Below, in pieces: positions 55,682 to 64,000 of a stretch of DNA of 64,000 nucleotides. The notes below the pieces were generated by a model that worked only from the letters and a program-made list of their open reading frames with translations, was not told where the DNA came from and did no database searches. Both the position numbers and the translations under genes were made by a program. This stretch comes from a bacterium (GTDB lineage: Bacteria; Actinomycetota; Acidimicrobiia; Acidimicrobiales; Bin134): positions 1-64,000 of the forward strand of contig JAPOVT010000029.1 of NCBI GenBank assembly GCA_026708015.1, in the 5' to 3' direction. Numbering within the stretch: the first letter of the stretch is position 1; each line of letters begins with the position of its first letter.

Positions 55682-56881
55682 ATGGCTGTGAGCACCACCC
55701 TGGGCGCGGCGCGCCAGTTCATGCCGTATTTCGTGGTCACCGGCGCGCTGTCCATGGGCTACGGCTCGGTGTTCACCCTGTTGGCCGAGTTCCGGGAGAA
55801 ATTCGGGTTCAGTGAGACCGAGTTGGGGTTCATTGCCGGGGTGGGGTTCTTTGCCGGGTTCATGGCTCAAGTCGGGCTGGCCTGGCTAGCCGATCGGGGT
55901 CACGTCCGATCTCTGATTCACATCGGGATGGTCGTGGCCATCATTTCCATGCTGAGCATGGCCGCGGCCGATCAGGCCTGGCAGTTCATGGCGGCCCGGT
56001 TCTTCCTTGGTGCCGGAACTGGAGCGGTAGCTCCTGCCATTCGCCGCATTCTTATCACCCGTGATCCGTCCAATATGGGCGGCAACCTCGGTGCTATGGG
56101 GGCATTTGATGTCAGCGGCTTTGTGCTCGGTCCGGTGGCAGCGGCGGCGTTTGCGGAGCTCATAAACCTGCGAGCCCCCTTCCTATTCCTAGCGGCTCTT
56201 TTTGTGGTGGTCTACGTGTGGACCTTGGGCCTGGATTTGTCGGCAGGAGACGAGAACCGGGTTCAGATTCCAATGTGGCGAATACTGACCAGCCAATCGG
56301 TTTGGGCCGGGATCCTGGCCGGCATCGCCTTCTACACCACCATCGGCGTGTTTGAAGCCTCATGGGCGGTGCTGCTCGACGACTTGGGTGCCAGCACGAT
56401 TCTCATTGCTCTATCGATCAGCTTGTTCGCCCTGCCGATGATCCCGTTGGCGCCCTTTGGCGGCAAGTATGCCCAGCGGCGGGGTCCCATTCGGGTTATG
56501 GCATTCACCATCATGGGGGCGGTTGCCTGCATGATGGTCTACGGCTATGTGGAGTTCGTGTGGGTGCTTATCGCGGTGTCAGCGGCTCACGCCATGTTCG
56601 ATGCCTTCACCATGCCCGCAGGGCAACTAGCGGTGGCCATGTCGGCGCCCACCGAGCATGCTGCCGCGGCCCAGGGGGTGTATGGAGCTATCGGCTTAGT
56701 TGTCTCGGGGTCGGCCGCGTTTGCCGCCGGATGGGCTTATGACGTTTTGGGTCCTGAGGCGTTATTCACTGGCTCGTCGATCATCATGGTGGTGGCAATG
56801 GCTGGGGCGGTTGCGCTGGGAGGCGAACTTATGGGGTCGCCGAGGCTCGATCCCCAGGTGTCTGCGGCAACCGACCAATAG
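55682..56881 (+). CDS. Major facilitator superfamily transporter
   Basis: A 399-aa protein with about 12 membrane segments. The MFS loop 2-3 motif appears as AWLADRGHVRSLIHIG, and a mid-protein repeat as PLAPFGGKYAQRRGPIRVM. It begins 34 bp after the permease gene and may be co-transcribed. Substrate unknown; the context suggests a purine, purine-derived or organic-acid solute, but drug-efflux types look similar. Confidence 0.8.
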   Translation: MAVSTTLGAARQFMPYFVVTGALSMGYGSVFTLLAEFREKFGFSETELGFIAGVGFFAGFMAQVGLAWLADRGHVRSLIHIGMVVAIISMLSMAAADQAWQFMAARFFLGAGTGAVAPAIRRILITRDPSNMGGNLGAMGAFDVSGFVLGPVAAAAFAELINLRAPFLFLAALFVVVYVWTLGLDLSAGDENRVQIPMWRILTSQSVWAGILAGIAFYTTIGVFEASWAVLLDDLGASTILIALSISLFALPMIPLAPFGGKYAQRRGPIRVMAFTIMGAVACMMVYGYVEFVWVLIAVSAAHAMFDAFTMPAGQLAVAMSAPTEHAAAAQGVYGAIGLVVSGSAAFAAGWAYDVLGPEALFTGSSIIMVVAMAGAVALGGELMGSPRLDPQVSAATDQ

Positions 56882-56953
56882 CGGGTAGCTTCCCCTTCAG
56901 GGTTCCCGGGGGTCGTCGCGAGCCGGGTGCCGGTTGGCATCTGTGTGGCGAGG

Positions 56954-57298
56954 TCAGTCGAGGCGTGGATCGATCAAGTCGATCCCGCAGGGCTCAAAGT
57001 CGCGGCGGTTGAGGGTGGCGAGGGGAATTGCATGAGCGAGGGCAGTTGCGGCAATGAAGCTGTCTTTGTTGGGCATAAACCAGCCCTGGGCTGGGCAGTC
57101 CAGCAACTTGTCCACCAGACCTTGATTTCTTGGCGGATCAGCGGCCACCAAGCGGTATTCGCCCTGTGCAACCCTCTCAACCTTGAAGGTCTGACCAGGC
57201 TGTATGCCGTCTTGCTGGCGCAATTCAGCTGGCAAGACGATCTGGCCCTTTGACGAAACCACAGTCTGCACGCCAAGTAAGATACTGGGCGCTTTCAA
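56954..57298 (-). pseudogene. VapB-VapC deletion chimera
   Basis: A 114-aa frame that joins two unrelated halves. Residues 1-70 are an AbrB-type antitoxin (VQTVVSSKGQIVLPAELRQQDGIQPGQTFKVERV, then VDKLLDCPAQGWFMP). Residues 76-114 are the C-terminal end of a PIN toxin (DSFIAATALAHAIPLATLNRRDFEPCGIDLIDP). About 90 toxin residues, including the first catalytic Asp, are missing, so a deletion fused antitoxin start to toxin end. The product may still bind DNA but should not cut RNA. Confidence 0.75.
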
Positions 57299-57302
57299 GG
57301 GA

Positions 57303-59291
57303 TCACGCCGGGCTGAGCTGCACCGGCAAGCCCGACTGCCAGACCATGCCGGTGAGTGGGTCGACGTCTACCTCGGCGGTGGTGAGGGTGCAGACGTTGG
57401 GGTCGGCCCAGCCGTGGGGGATGGACACTGCCCCGGGTGCGATCTCTTCGCTGGTGCGGGCGGTGCCCACCAGATCGCCGTGGGCGCTTTGCACCCGTAC
57501 CGGCTGGCCGTCGGCGATGCCGTGGTCGGGATGGATCAACACCTCGGGGCCCACGTCGCCCAGGTCGCGGAGCTGCCCGTTCATGGTCCGCATCTGGCGG
57601 CGGGGCAGCAGCACCACCGGCGCCGGGTCTTTAAGGTCGGCCAATTGCTCCACCAGTGGCTCGGGGGCCAATCGCCAGCGGCCGTCGGGCAGCACCCGGT
57701 CTAGCACCCAGCCGTGAACCGGGCGGGATTCGCCCACCAAGCCCCGTCGGGCGGCCAGCACAGTGGCGGCATCGCTGCGGCCCCGCTCGGCGATCAGTTT
57801 TAGGAGGTCTTCGTCGGTGGCGGTGTCGGGGTCGATCCCCCGGGGCAACACGCCGACACCTAGCCGCTGCCCCAGATCGGCGAAGACCTGCCACATGAGC
57901 CGGCGGTCGGCGCCGGGAGGGACCACCGCCGGGGTGTAGTGGGTGGCGATGGCCGGCTGGTAGGCATCCAACATCCAGGGCAGGTCGGCTCGTTCCAGTT
58001 GGCCAGCCACAGGCAGCAGGTGGGTGGCCAGCGCGGTGGTGTCGGTTTCCACCACGTCGGCCACCGCCAGCACGTCGAGAGATTCGAATGCCGCCTGGGT
58101 CCGGTCTCGATCGGGGAAGGCGATCAGCGGGTTGCCGCCCACCACCACTAGTGCCCGCACGTTGCCGGCCTCGATCTCGTCTACCAAGGCAGCGCACGGA
58201 TACTCGCCGAAGCGGCGGGGGAGCTCGGGACGGCTGGCCGGTCCGGGTTCGGGCTGGCCGTCGGAGGGCTGCCAATCACGCGTGTCGAGCTGCATCAGAT
58301 AACCGGGGTTGAACCACATCCCTCCCGGCTGGTCGTAGGAGCCGGTGACCACGGCCAGCGCCCAGAGCAGCCACTCGGTGATGTTGGCGTGGCGGCCCAT
58401 GGACACCCCGGTGCCCGACAGCACCGACAACCGGCCCGCGGTTCGCACCGCGTCGAGGAGGTCGAGCAGTTCAGCGGTGTCTATCCCGGTTCCGGCTGCC
58501 GCACGGTCCAGAGTGAAGGGGGCCACTGCGGCGGTGAGGTCTTCTACCCCTACCGAGTGCTCGTTCAAGTAGTCCCAGTCAGCCCCATCCACCAACAGCT
58601 CACGCACCAGCCAGCCCAAGATCAGGTAGTCGGTGCTGGGCCGGGGGGCCAGATGGTGGTCGGCGAGGTGGGCGGTCTCGGTGCGACGAGGGTCGACCAC
58701 CCACACCGGCCCCCGCTCTTGCTGGGCTCGAAGTCGGCGGATGGGATCAGCCAGACCGTTGCCGTGTCCGTGGGACACCACGGGATTGGTGCCTACCAGC
58801 AGGAGCATTCGGGCCGCTTCTTGATCCCACATGGGGGTGATACCCGACCAGCCCCCCATGAACTCGGCCACCAGCGGGCGCATGGGAGTGTCGATGGTGG
58901 TGGCGGTGTACTTCTGGAGGGAGCCGATGGCACCCAGGAACCGCTCGGCAGCCCGGCGGCCGTTGGCGTCGTACGCGGAGCCGCTGGCCAGATACATGGC
59001 CACCGCATCGGGACCGTTCTGGTCGATGATGTCAGCGAGGCGGCTGCCCAAGTCGTCGAGGCATTGGTCCCACCCCGCGGCCTGATCGCCTATCTGGGGT
59101 TGGTTGAGCCGGTGCGGGTGGTGGTGCCACTCGGGGAGTGCCCGGCCCTTCGGACAGGTGTAGCCCTTGGAGATGGGGTGGGCGTCGTCGCCTCTCACCT
59201 TTAATACCTGGTCGCCCTCGACGGTGACGGTGATGCCGCACATGGCGGTGCAGATGCGGCAGAAGGAGTGGACCTCCTGAGCCTTAGACAA
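57303..59291 (-). CDS. Molybdopterin oxidoreductase (formate dehydrogenase / DMSO reductase family)
   Basis: About 662 aa from a TTG at 59291, overlapping the SDR stop by 8 bp; longer in-frame sequence lies inside the SDR gene. VHSFCRICTAMCGITVTVEG at the start gives the [4Fe-4S] cysteines; KGYTCPKGRALPEWHHHPHRL, LLLVGTNPVVSHGHGNG and VVVGGNPLIAFPDRDR are molybdopterin-guanine dinucleotide contacts. The C-terminal molydop_binding domain (RQMRTMNGQLRDLG; HGWADPNVCTL) is complete. Substrate unknown. Confidence 0.82.
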   Translation of the reverse strand: MSKAQEVHSFCRICTAMCGITVTVEGDQVLKVRGDDAHPISKGYTCPKGRALPEWHHHPHRLNQPQIGDQAAGWDQCLDDLGSRLADIIDQNGPDAVAMYLASGSAYDANGRRAAERFLGAIGSLQKYTATTIDTPMRPLVAEFMGGWSGITPMWDQEAARMLLLVGTNPVVSHGHGNGLADPIRRLRAQQERGPVWVVDPRRTETAHLADHHLAPRPSTDYLILGWLVRELLVDGADWDYLNEHSVGVEDLTAAVAPFTLDRAAAGTGIDTAELLDLLDAVRTAGRLSVLSGTGVSMGRHANITEWLLWALAVVTGSYDQPGGMWFNPGYLMQLDTRDWQPSDGQPEPGPASRPELPRRFGEYPCAALVDEIEAGNVRALVVVGGNPLIAFPDRDRTQAAFESLDVLAVADVVETDTTALATHLLPVAGQLERADLPWMLDAYQPAIATHYTPAVVPPGADRRLMWQVFADLGQRLGVGVLPRGIDPDTATDEDLLKLIAERGRSDAATVLAARRGLVGESRPVHGWVLDRVLPDGRWRLAPEPLVEQLADLKDPAPVVLLPRRQMRTMNGQLRDLGDVGPEVLIHPDHGIADGQPVRVQSAHGDLVGTARTSEEIAPGAVSIPHGWADPNVCTLTTAEVDVDPLTGMVWQSGLPVQLSPA

Positions 59292-60129
59292 TGCCCCGGG
59301 CTTGGTCGATGCTCCATTGGCTCGCCGAGGGAGCGTTGGAGCTGGTCTTGTCGGCGATCTCCGCCATGATGCCCTCTCGCTGGGCAATGCCCACCATGCT
59401 CTCCAGTCTTCCGGTGTAGGAGGTGGGCTGTTGGAGCATCCACACGATGCCCTCAGCGGAAACCGAGGTGTCGGCCCAAGTGGAGTGATCGGCGTCGGGA
59501 GCGTTCATCACAAAGCCCTCGCTGGCCACCGCGGTATCGATGCGGAAGCAGTTCACCGCGATGCCGTCCTCAGCCAGGATGGCCGCGCTGGACACGGTCA
59601 GGTGTTCCAGGGCGGCCTTGGACATGCCGTAGGCCATTAGCGATGGGTAGTAGGCGAGGCCGGCCGCCGATGAGACGTTGATGATTCGCCCGTTGCGTTC
59701 GGCCAAATAGGGCCGGCACAGCCGGGTGGCCAGCAGCGGCGCGGTGGTGTTGATGGCCATGGTCAGCTCATAGCGCTTTAGCTCCATGTCCAGGTCGCCC
59801 ACGAAAGTCACCGCGGCGTTGTTCACCAGGGCGTCGATCTGCCCGAAGTGGCTCACCACCGTTTCCACCATGGCCTCGATCTGTTCGGGACGAGACAGGT
59901 CGCAGGGCACGGCCAAGCCGTCGCCGCCAGCCTCGTCAACTGCTGCTGCGGTTTCGTCCACCGTGCCGGGCAGTTTGAATCGGGCCGAGTCGGTGGCTCG
60001 GGCCACACAGGCCACCCCCGCGCCCAGCTCGCCGAGGCGGACGGCCAGGCCTGCGCCTACGCCGCGGCTGGCTCCGGTGACGATTATCGTCTGACCCTCG
60101 AAAGGACGATCGGTTGCTGCCTTGGTCAC
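59284..60129 (-). CDS. Short-chain dehydrogenase/reductase
   Basis: A 281-aa SDR: cofactor loop TIIVTGASRGVGAGLAVRL (15-33), NNAAV near 108, active-site Ser in INVSSAAGLAYY and YxxxK in YGMSKAALEHL. The C-terminal extension (QPTSYTGRLESMVG) is like those of long SDRs. Sits between a CoA-transferase and a molybdopterin oxidoreductase on one strand. Confidence 0.88.
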   Translation of the reverse strand: MTKAATDRPFEGQTIIVTGASRGVGAGLAVRLGELGAGVACVARATDSARFKLPGTVDETAAAVDEAGGDGLAVPCDLSRPEQIEAMVETVVSHFGQIDALVNNAAVTFVGDLDMELKRYELTMAINTTAPLLATRLCRPYLAERNGRIINVSSAAGLAYYPSLMAYGMSKAALEHLTVSSAAILAEDGIAVNCFRIDTAVASEGFVMNAPDADHSTWADTSVSAEGIVWMLQQPTSYTGRLESMVGIAQREGIMAEIADKTSSNAPSASQWSIDQARGIV

Positions 60130-60162
60130 GGCGACATCCTATGGGCGCACCGGCGGCAGGGC

Positions 60163-61365
60163 TTAGGCCACAATGCCGCTGGCCCGCAGCTCGGCGATCT
60201 GCTCGGGGCTGCGGCCCATATCGGCCAGCACTTCGTCGGTGTGCTCACCCAGTTCGGGGGCCAAGCTGCGAGGGGCCCACGGGGTGCCGTGGAAGTCCAC
60301 CGGGGTGGCCAGCATGGTGGTGCCGGTGGCCCCATCGGGCACCTCCACCAGCGCTCCCGACGGGCCGGTCTGGGGATCGGCCAGCACGTCGTTGAGGGTG
60401 TTTACCGGAGCCCAGAACATGTCCGGCTCGATTGCGAAGATCTCGGCCCACTCCTCCAGGGTTCGCTTTGCGAAGGCCTCGTCCAACGCGGCGATCAGCT
60501 CCACGGCGTTGACGGCCCGGTCTCGTGCGGTGGCAAACCGCTCGTCGTCGATCCACTCCGGATGGCCCACGGCCCGGGCCAGTGGCGGCCAGTGGCGGTC
60601 GCCCTCCAGGCCCACCACCCAGAAGCGGCGGCCGTCGCCCGCGGTGTAGTTGTTGATGGCCGGGTTGCCCATGGCCTCCCGGGTGCCCACCGCCATATTC
60701 AGGCCCCACATCAGCAGAATGTTGAGGTCAAAGCCGATGGTGTACATGCCCTCCCGGAACAGCGATGAGGACACCATCTGGCCCTCGCCGGTGCGCTCTC
60801 GGTGGAACAGGGCCGCGCTGATGGCCGCCGCTCCGGCCAGGCCCACGTTGTGGTCGCCCATCCCGCCCCGCTGGAAGGGCAGGGCACCGCCGGGCGGGGT
60901 TAGCTGGGCGGCGATACCCGAGCGGGCCCAGAAGGCGGCGATGTCGTAGGCCGGACGGTCGGCGTCGGGCCCCTCGAGCCCGTAGCCGGTGATGGCGCAG
61001 TACACCAGCGCGGGATTGCGGGCGGCCAGCGACTCGTAGTCCAGCCCCAGTCGATCGAGGGCGCTCAACCGCAGGTTGGTAAGGAACACGTCGGCCTCAT
61101 CGATGATCTCCGCCGCAATGGCCCGGCCCTCGTGGCTGGTCAGATCGACCACCACCGACCGCTTCGACCGGTTGTCCAGTTCGAACACCGGATTGGTGGG
61201 CATGTCCCCGCCCAGCATCCGCTGAAACGTGCGAGACGGATCGCCGGCGGGGGGTTCGATCTTGATCACGTCGGCCCCCCAGTCGCTCAATATCCCGCCC
61301 GCCGCGGGGCCAGCCACCCACACCCCCAGTTCGACCGCCTTCACACCATCCATCGGACCTGCCAT
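60163..61365 (-). CDS. Family III CoA-transferase (CaiB/BaiF)
   Basis: A 400-aa protein: MDGVKAVELGVWVAGPAAGGILSDWGADVIKIEPPAGDPSR at the front, FELDNRSKRSVVVDLTSHEGR with the Asp-containing NRSKRSV region, and YCAITGYGLEGPDADRPAYD. The catalytic Asp of the family is expected near residue 167 in the GDHNVG segment. Transfers CoA between organic acids. First gene of the minus-strand operon. Confidence 0.87.
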   Translation of the reverse strand: MAGPMDGVKAVELGVWVAGPAAGGILSDWGADVIKIEPPAGDPSRTFQRMLGGDMPTNPVFELDNRSKRSVVVDLTSHEGRAIAAEIIDEADVFLTNLRLSALDRLGLDYESLAARNPALVYCAITGYGLEGPDADRPAYDIAAFWARSGIAAQLTPPGGALPFQRGGMGDHNVGLAGAAAISAALFHRERTGEGQMVSSSLFREGMYTIGFDLNILLMWGLNMAVGTREAMGNPAINNYTAGDGRRFWVVGLEGDRHWPPLARAVGHPEWIDDERFATARDRAVNAVELIAALDEAFAKRTLEEWAEIFAIEPDMFWAPVNTLNDVLADPQTGPSGALVEVPDGATGTTMLATPVDFHGTPWAPRSLAPELGEHTDEVLADMGRSPEQIAELRASGIVA

Positions 61366-61472
61366 GGGTTGAGCTTAGAAAGCGGTTGATTGCTCAGCCA
61401 GGTTTATGGCATCTCCCACAATCGCACTATTATTGCACTACTCGTCCTTAATAATCCATATAAGATGTTCTG

Positions 61473-63131
61473 ATGACGAATGGTGCGTTTTCTCGCATTT
61501 CTTGGTTTGGCCGCGAGCCACCGACTCGTCTGACTCCTGAGGAGTTCACAGAAGCGTTTCCCGGCGAGGGGCAGCACGTCGAGTGGAAGGCTGGAACGGG
61601 GCGGCGTCCCATCCAAGAGGCAATCGTCGCTTTCTCAAACGCCGACGGGGGCATCCTCATCCTCGGTGTGGACGATCGGAGTCGCATAGTCGGCTGTCCG
61701 CTCAATGAGGGGTTGGAAAAGAACCTCTGGGAAATGGTTGGCCAGATCGAATCGCCCGGACTGGTCCAGATATCCGGTATGGAAGTGGGTCGGGACAGGG
61801 TCACCGTGGTCGCTGTAGGCCAGCGATATGACGGCATTGCCCAGACTTCGAACGGGCGCGCATTGGTTCGCCGGGGCAAGCAGAATCTGCCCCTGTTGGG
61901 CCGAGAGCTGCGGCAGCTGCTCAACGAGCGACTCCCCGGGGCCTTTGAGGCCAGCCCGTCGCCCTGGTCGGTTGACGATGCTGCCCCGGAGTTGTTGGGC
62001 CAACTCTGCCTAGCCCTGGGAATCGATCCCAGCCATTCACCAGACGTGTTGGCTTCGGCCCTGTCCCAGCGGGGCCTCGCCGTTGCGGGAGATCAAACTG
62101 GCATACTCACCTTTGCCGGTGCTCTCTATCTAGTGGAAGAGGTGCAGGCGGCATTCGGCAAGTTCTGCATCGAGGTTTTCCGCTACGGCGAGGGCAGCCG
62201 CGAATATGACCGGCGCGAAGTATTCACAGGCACACCCCGTCAGCAGGTGGGCGACGCGGTGGGGTGGATAATCGACGAGATCGGCTTCGACCTCATGGTG
62301 GTTCGGACTATTCGCCACGAACTGCCTCGCCTTCCCGTTGATGCGCTGCGCGAGGTGCTGGCCAATGCCGTGGCCCATCGCGACTATCAGCTTTCCGGCG
62401 CCGCCATCGAGGTGCATCTGATGCCGCGGGAGTTGGTAGTGGTCTCGCCGGGAGGATTTGCGGGCGGCGTGACCAGCGACAACATCGGCGAGGCGCATTT
62501 CGCCCGCAACCCGGCGGTGATCAATGTTTTGAGAGCGTTCGAGCTTGCCGAGGACGCAGGACGGGGAATCGACCTCGTTCGATACGAAATGGCCGCAGCG
62601 CTGCGCTTCGAGCCGAGGTTCGAGGAAGCACCCGAGGGTTGGGTGAGGGTGGTGCTGCCGACGGTCGGGCCGGTGACGCCTGAGGAACTGGCCTGGACTT
62701 ATGAGGTTGGGGGCGAGCTCGAGATGCATCCCGGTGACCGCCGTGTGCTTGCTGAGGCGCTGAGGGGTGTCGAACTCACCAACACGGCAGTTCGGTCCAT
62801 GCTCGATGTCGGGGTGTCCCCGGCCCGCAACACCCTTCAGCGCCTATGCGAGATGGGGTTGTTGGAGCATAGAGGCGAGGGTGCTGGCACCCGCTACCGC
62901 TTGGCGTCGGCGGTTCCCGCGCCGCGCGGCCGCCCATTGAGCCGCGAAGAAATGCAGGCGGTTGTCTTGGGTTGGGGAATCGATGGGCCGGTCACCAACT
63001 CGCGAGTGCAAGAGGGATTCGGCGTGTCGCGTTCTGTGGCCTTGGGGCTTTTGCGCAACCTTGTCGAGCAGGGTCGGTTGGTGAAGTCGGGCACCGGGCG
63101 CGGCGCAAAATACACCCTCGCTGAGCCGTAA
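61473..63131 (+). CDS. AlbA_2 (Schlafen-like) domain ATP-binding protein / regulator
   Basis: A 552-aa protein. The N-terminal AlbA_2 domain (QHVEWKAGTGRRPIQEAIVAFSNADGGILILGVDDRSRIVG) is followed by a GHKL-like C-terminal block (LREVLANAVAHRDYQLSGAAIEVHLMPRELVVVSPGGFAGG) and winged-helix segments at the end (LQRLCEMGLLEHRGEG; LLRNLVEQGRLVKSG). This is the common AlbA_2 plus HATPase_c-like plus winged-helix arrangement, used as a regulator or in defence. Function uncertain. Confidence 0.8.
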   Translation: MTNGAFSRISWFGREPPTRLTPEEFTEAFPGEGQHVEWKAGTGRRPIQEAIVAFSNADGGILILGVDDRSRIVGCPLNEGLEKNLWEMVGQIESPGLVQISGMEVGRDRVTVVAVGQRYDGIAQTSNGRALVRRGKQNLPLLGRELRQLLNERLPGAFEASPSPWSVDDAAPELLGQLCLALGIDPSHSPDVLASALSQRGLAVAGDQTGILTFAGALYLVEEVQAAFGKFCIEVFRYGEGSREYDRREVFTGTPRQQVGDAVGWIIDEIGFDLMVVRTIRHELPRLPVDALREVLANAVAHRDYQLSGAAIEVHLMPRELVVVSPGGFAGGVTSDNIGEAHFARNPAVINVLRAFELAEDAGRGIDLVRYEMAAALRFEPRFEEAPEGWVRVVLPTVGPVTPEELAWTYEVGGELEMHPGDRRVLAEALRGVELTNTAVRSMLDVGVSPARNTLQRLCEMGLLEHRGEGAGTRYRLASAVPAPRGRPLSREEMQAVVLGWGIDGPVTNSRVQEGFGVSRSVALGLLRNLVEQGRLVKSGTGRGAKYTLAEP

Positions 63132-63193
63132 ACGAGATCCCCGATCCGACCGGCGAGTAAGTGTCACTGGGGTTCACTACGATTTGGTTCGCA

Positions 63194-63466
63194 ATGGAGC
63201 GACGTAATCCCCCCGGATGCCCCAAAGACACGCCTCAACACATTTGGCGGCGCCAGATGGGCTTGGTCCGTGCCCGCACAGTGCCCGAGCGGCTTGAGGA
63301 ATGGCGGCAGCTCAATGAAGCCGGTGCGGTCATGGAGGAACAGTCGGTGCGCAATCGCCACCCTGAATACAACGACCGCGAGGTCTTCTTGGCCCTCGTC
63401 GTTTCGCGCTATGGCGAGGAGCTTGCCCATGAAGTGTGGCCTGACTCTGTAGGAATAGAACCCTGA
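63194..63466 (+). CDS. Small partner protein of the nucleotidyltransferase (90 aa)
   Basis: 90 aa from the ATG at 63194 (an earlier ATG at 63161 adds 11 residues and is less likely). MERRNPPGCPKDTPQHIWRRQMGLV, then VPERLEEWRQLNEAGAVMEEQSVRNRHPEYNDREVFLALVVSRYG. No named family recognised; it looks helical. The stop is embedded in the CTGA overlap with the next gene, so the two are coupled and may form a TA-like pair. Confidence 0.6.
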   Translation: MERRNPPGCPKDTPQHIWRRQMGLVRARTVPERLEEWRQLNEAGAVMEEQSVRNRHPEYNDREVFLALVVSRYGEELAHEVWPDSVGIEP

Positions 63467-64000
63467 TCGAGCTCACTGCCGCGCTGAGGCACACCATTGG
63501 AGCTCTTGATTCCGCAGGTGTGGACTACATCGTGGTCGGTTCGGCGGCGGCGGCGGCTTGGGGGGTAGCTCGAATGACTCGCGACGTGGACATCGTTGTC
63601 CTCTTGGCCTCCGAATCCGCAGAAGCAATGCTCGAAGCATTGCGAGCGAGCGAGGTCTACTTTCCGGAGTCAGATGCTCGTCAGGCATTCGAGTTCGGAG
63701 GGTCCTTCAACATTCTTCACCCGCAAAGCGGGGGAAAGGTCGACGTATTCGCCGTTCCCGCCTCCGATGCCTTCACCCAGTCGCGAATAGCTCGGAAAGT
63801 CCGCACCGAAGTACTCGGCGTAGAAGCATGGATTGCAACACCCGAAGACGTCGTGTTGGCCAAGCTGCGGTGGCGCCTTGAATCGCGCTCTGAAATCCAG
63901 TGGCGAGACTGCGTCGAGATCGCCGCCATCAACGACCTTGACCTCAGTTACATGCGGAGATGGGGATCCAAACTCGGTATAGAAGAAGACTTGGCCGATC
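63463..64000 (+). CDS. Nucleotidyltransferase (MNT/AbiEii-like), cut by the window end
   Basis: Frame beginning with CTG at 63463 (CTGA overlap) encodes IELTAALRHTIGALDSAGVDYIVVGSAAAAAWG, then TRDVDIVVLLAS and VDVFAVPASDAF. GS...TRDVDIVV is the nucleotidyltransferase active-site motif with DxD. No ATG, GTG or TTG lies between the upstream in-frame stop and this site, so a CTG start is the simplest reading. At least 179 codons are present. Likely target would be tRNA or protein, by family. Confidence 0.65.
   Translation, partial: MIELTAALRHTIGALDSAGVDYIVVGSAAAAAWGVARMTRDVDIVVLLASESAEAMLEALRASEVYFPESDARQAFEFGGSFNILHPQSGGKVDVFAVPASDAFTQSRIARKVRTEVLGVEAWIATPEDVVLAKLRWRLESRSEIQWRDCVEIAAINDLDLSYMRRWGSKLGIEEDLAD

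Overview
This 64 kb window is high-GC DNA from an actinobacterium. Supporting signs are F420-type luciferase-like oxidoreductases, a mycothiol-dependent maleylpyruvate isomerase-type protein, many GTG starts and 4-bp stop/start overlaps. An Acidimicrobiia-like lineage is my best guess, but this is inference. No rRNA, tRNA or CRISPR array was seen. The window has two very different halves.

Positions 1-31,100 are an accessory or defence island. From 1 to 13.5 kb it is a patchwork of toxin-antitoxin (TA) and TA-like modules: a DUF4143 ATPase behind 23-bp repeats, VapBC-type, zeta-like kinase plus an 80-aa partner, YefM/RelE, AbiEi-like, HigA-like, MbcA/ParS-like, a Panacea/MazF-like (PanAT) pair and DUF3800. 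Duplicated and broken fragments lie between them (DUF3800, GIY-YIG, AlkB, maleylpyruvate isomerase). Two structured RNA families are visible. One is a DUF3800-associated leader present twice. The other is a promoter-plus-hairpin-plus-U-tract unit present four times, two copies of which sit directly before NYN-domain nuclease genes.

From 13.6 to 31.1 kb is a DNA phosphorothioation (Dnd) locus: dndC-dndD-dndE on the minus strand, dndA and an associated methyltransferase on the plus strand, and no dndB. Facing it is a tightly overlapping five-gene minus-strand operon: an alpha-CTD/sigma-region-4-like protein, a PLD-helicase restriction protein, a 70-aa protein, an SMC-like ATPase and a dnd-associated protein. 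An HNH nuclease, a GHKL ATPase and an HTH protein lie alongside. This part is visibly richer in A+T than the second half.

Positions 31.3-61.4 kb are mainly metabolic and very GC-rich. They look like a purine/ureide salvage and breakdown region: a three-subunit xanthine-dehydrogenase-type enzyme, a fused XdhD-like molybdoenzyme, an SsnA-like amidohydrolase, an 8-oxoguanine-deaminase-like amidohydrolase, two carbamoylase-type hydrolases, two PLP enzymes and a BMP-type nucleoside ABC transporter. These genes recall the enterobacterial yge/xdhD/ssnA purine cluster. A separate minus-strand operon encodes a CoA-transferase, a short-chain dehydrogenase and a molybdopterin oxidoreductase. TA debris (an antidote with a truncated toxin, a VapB-VapC deletion chimera) and the second NYN gene are scattered through this half. 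The right edge holds an AlbA_2-type regulator and a small-protein/nucleotidyltransferase pair cut by the window end.
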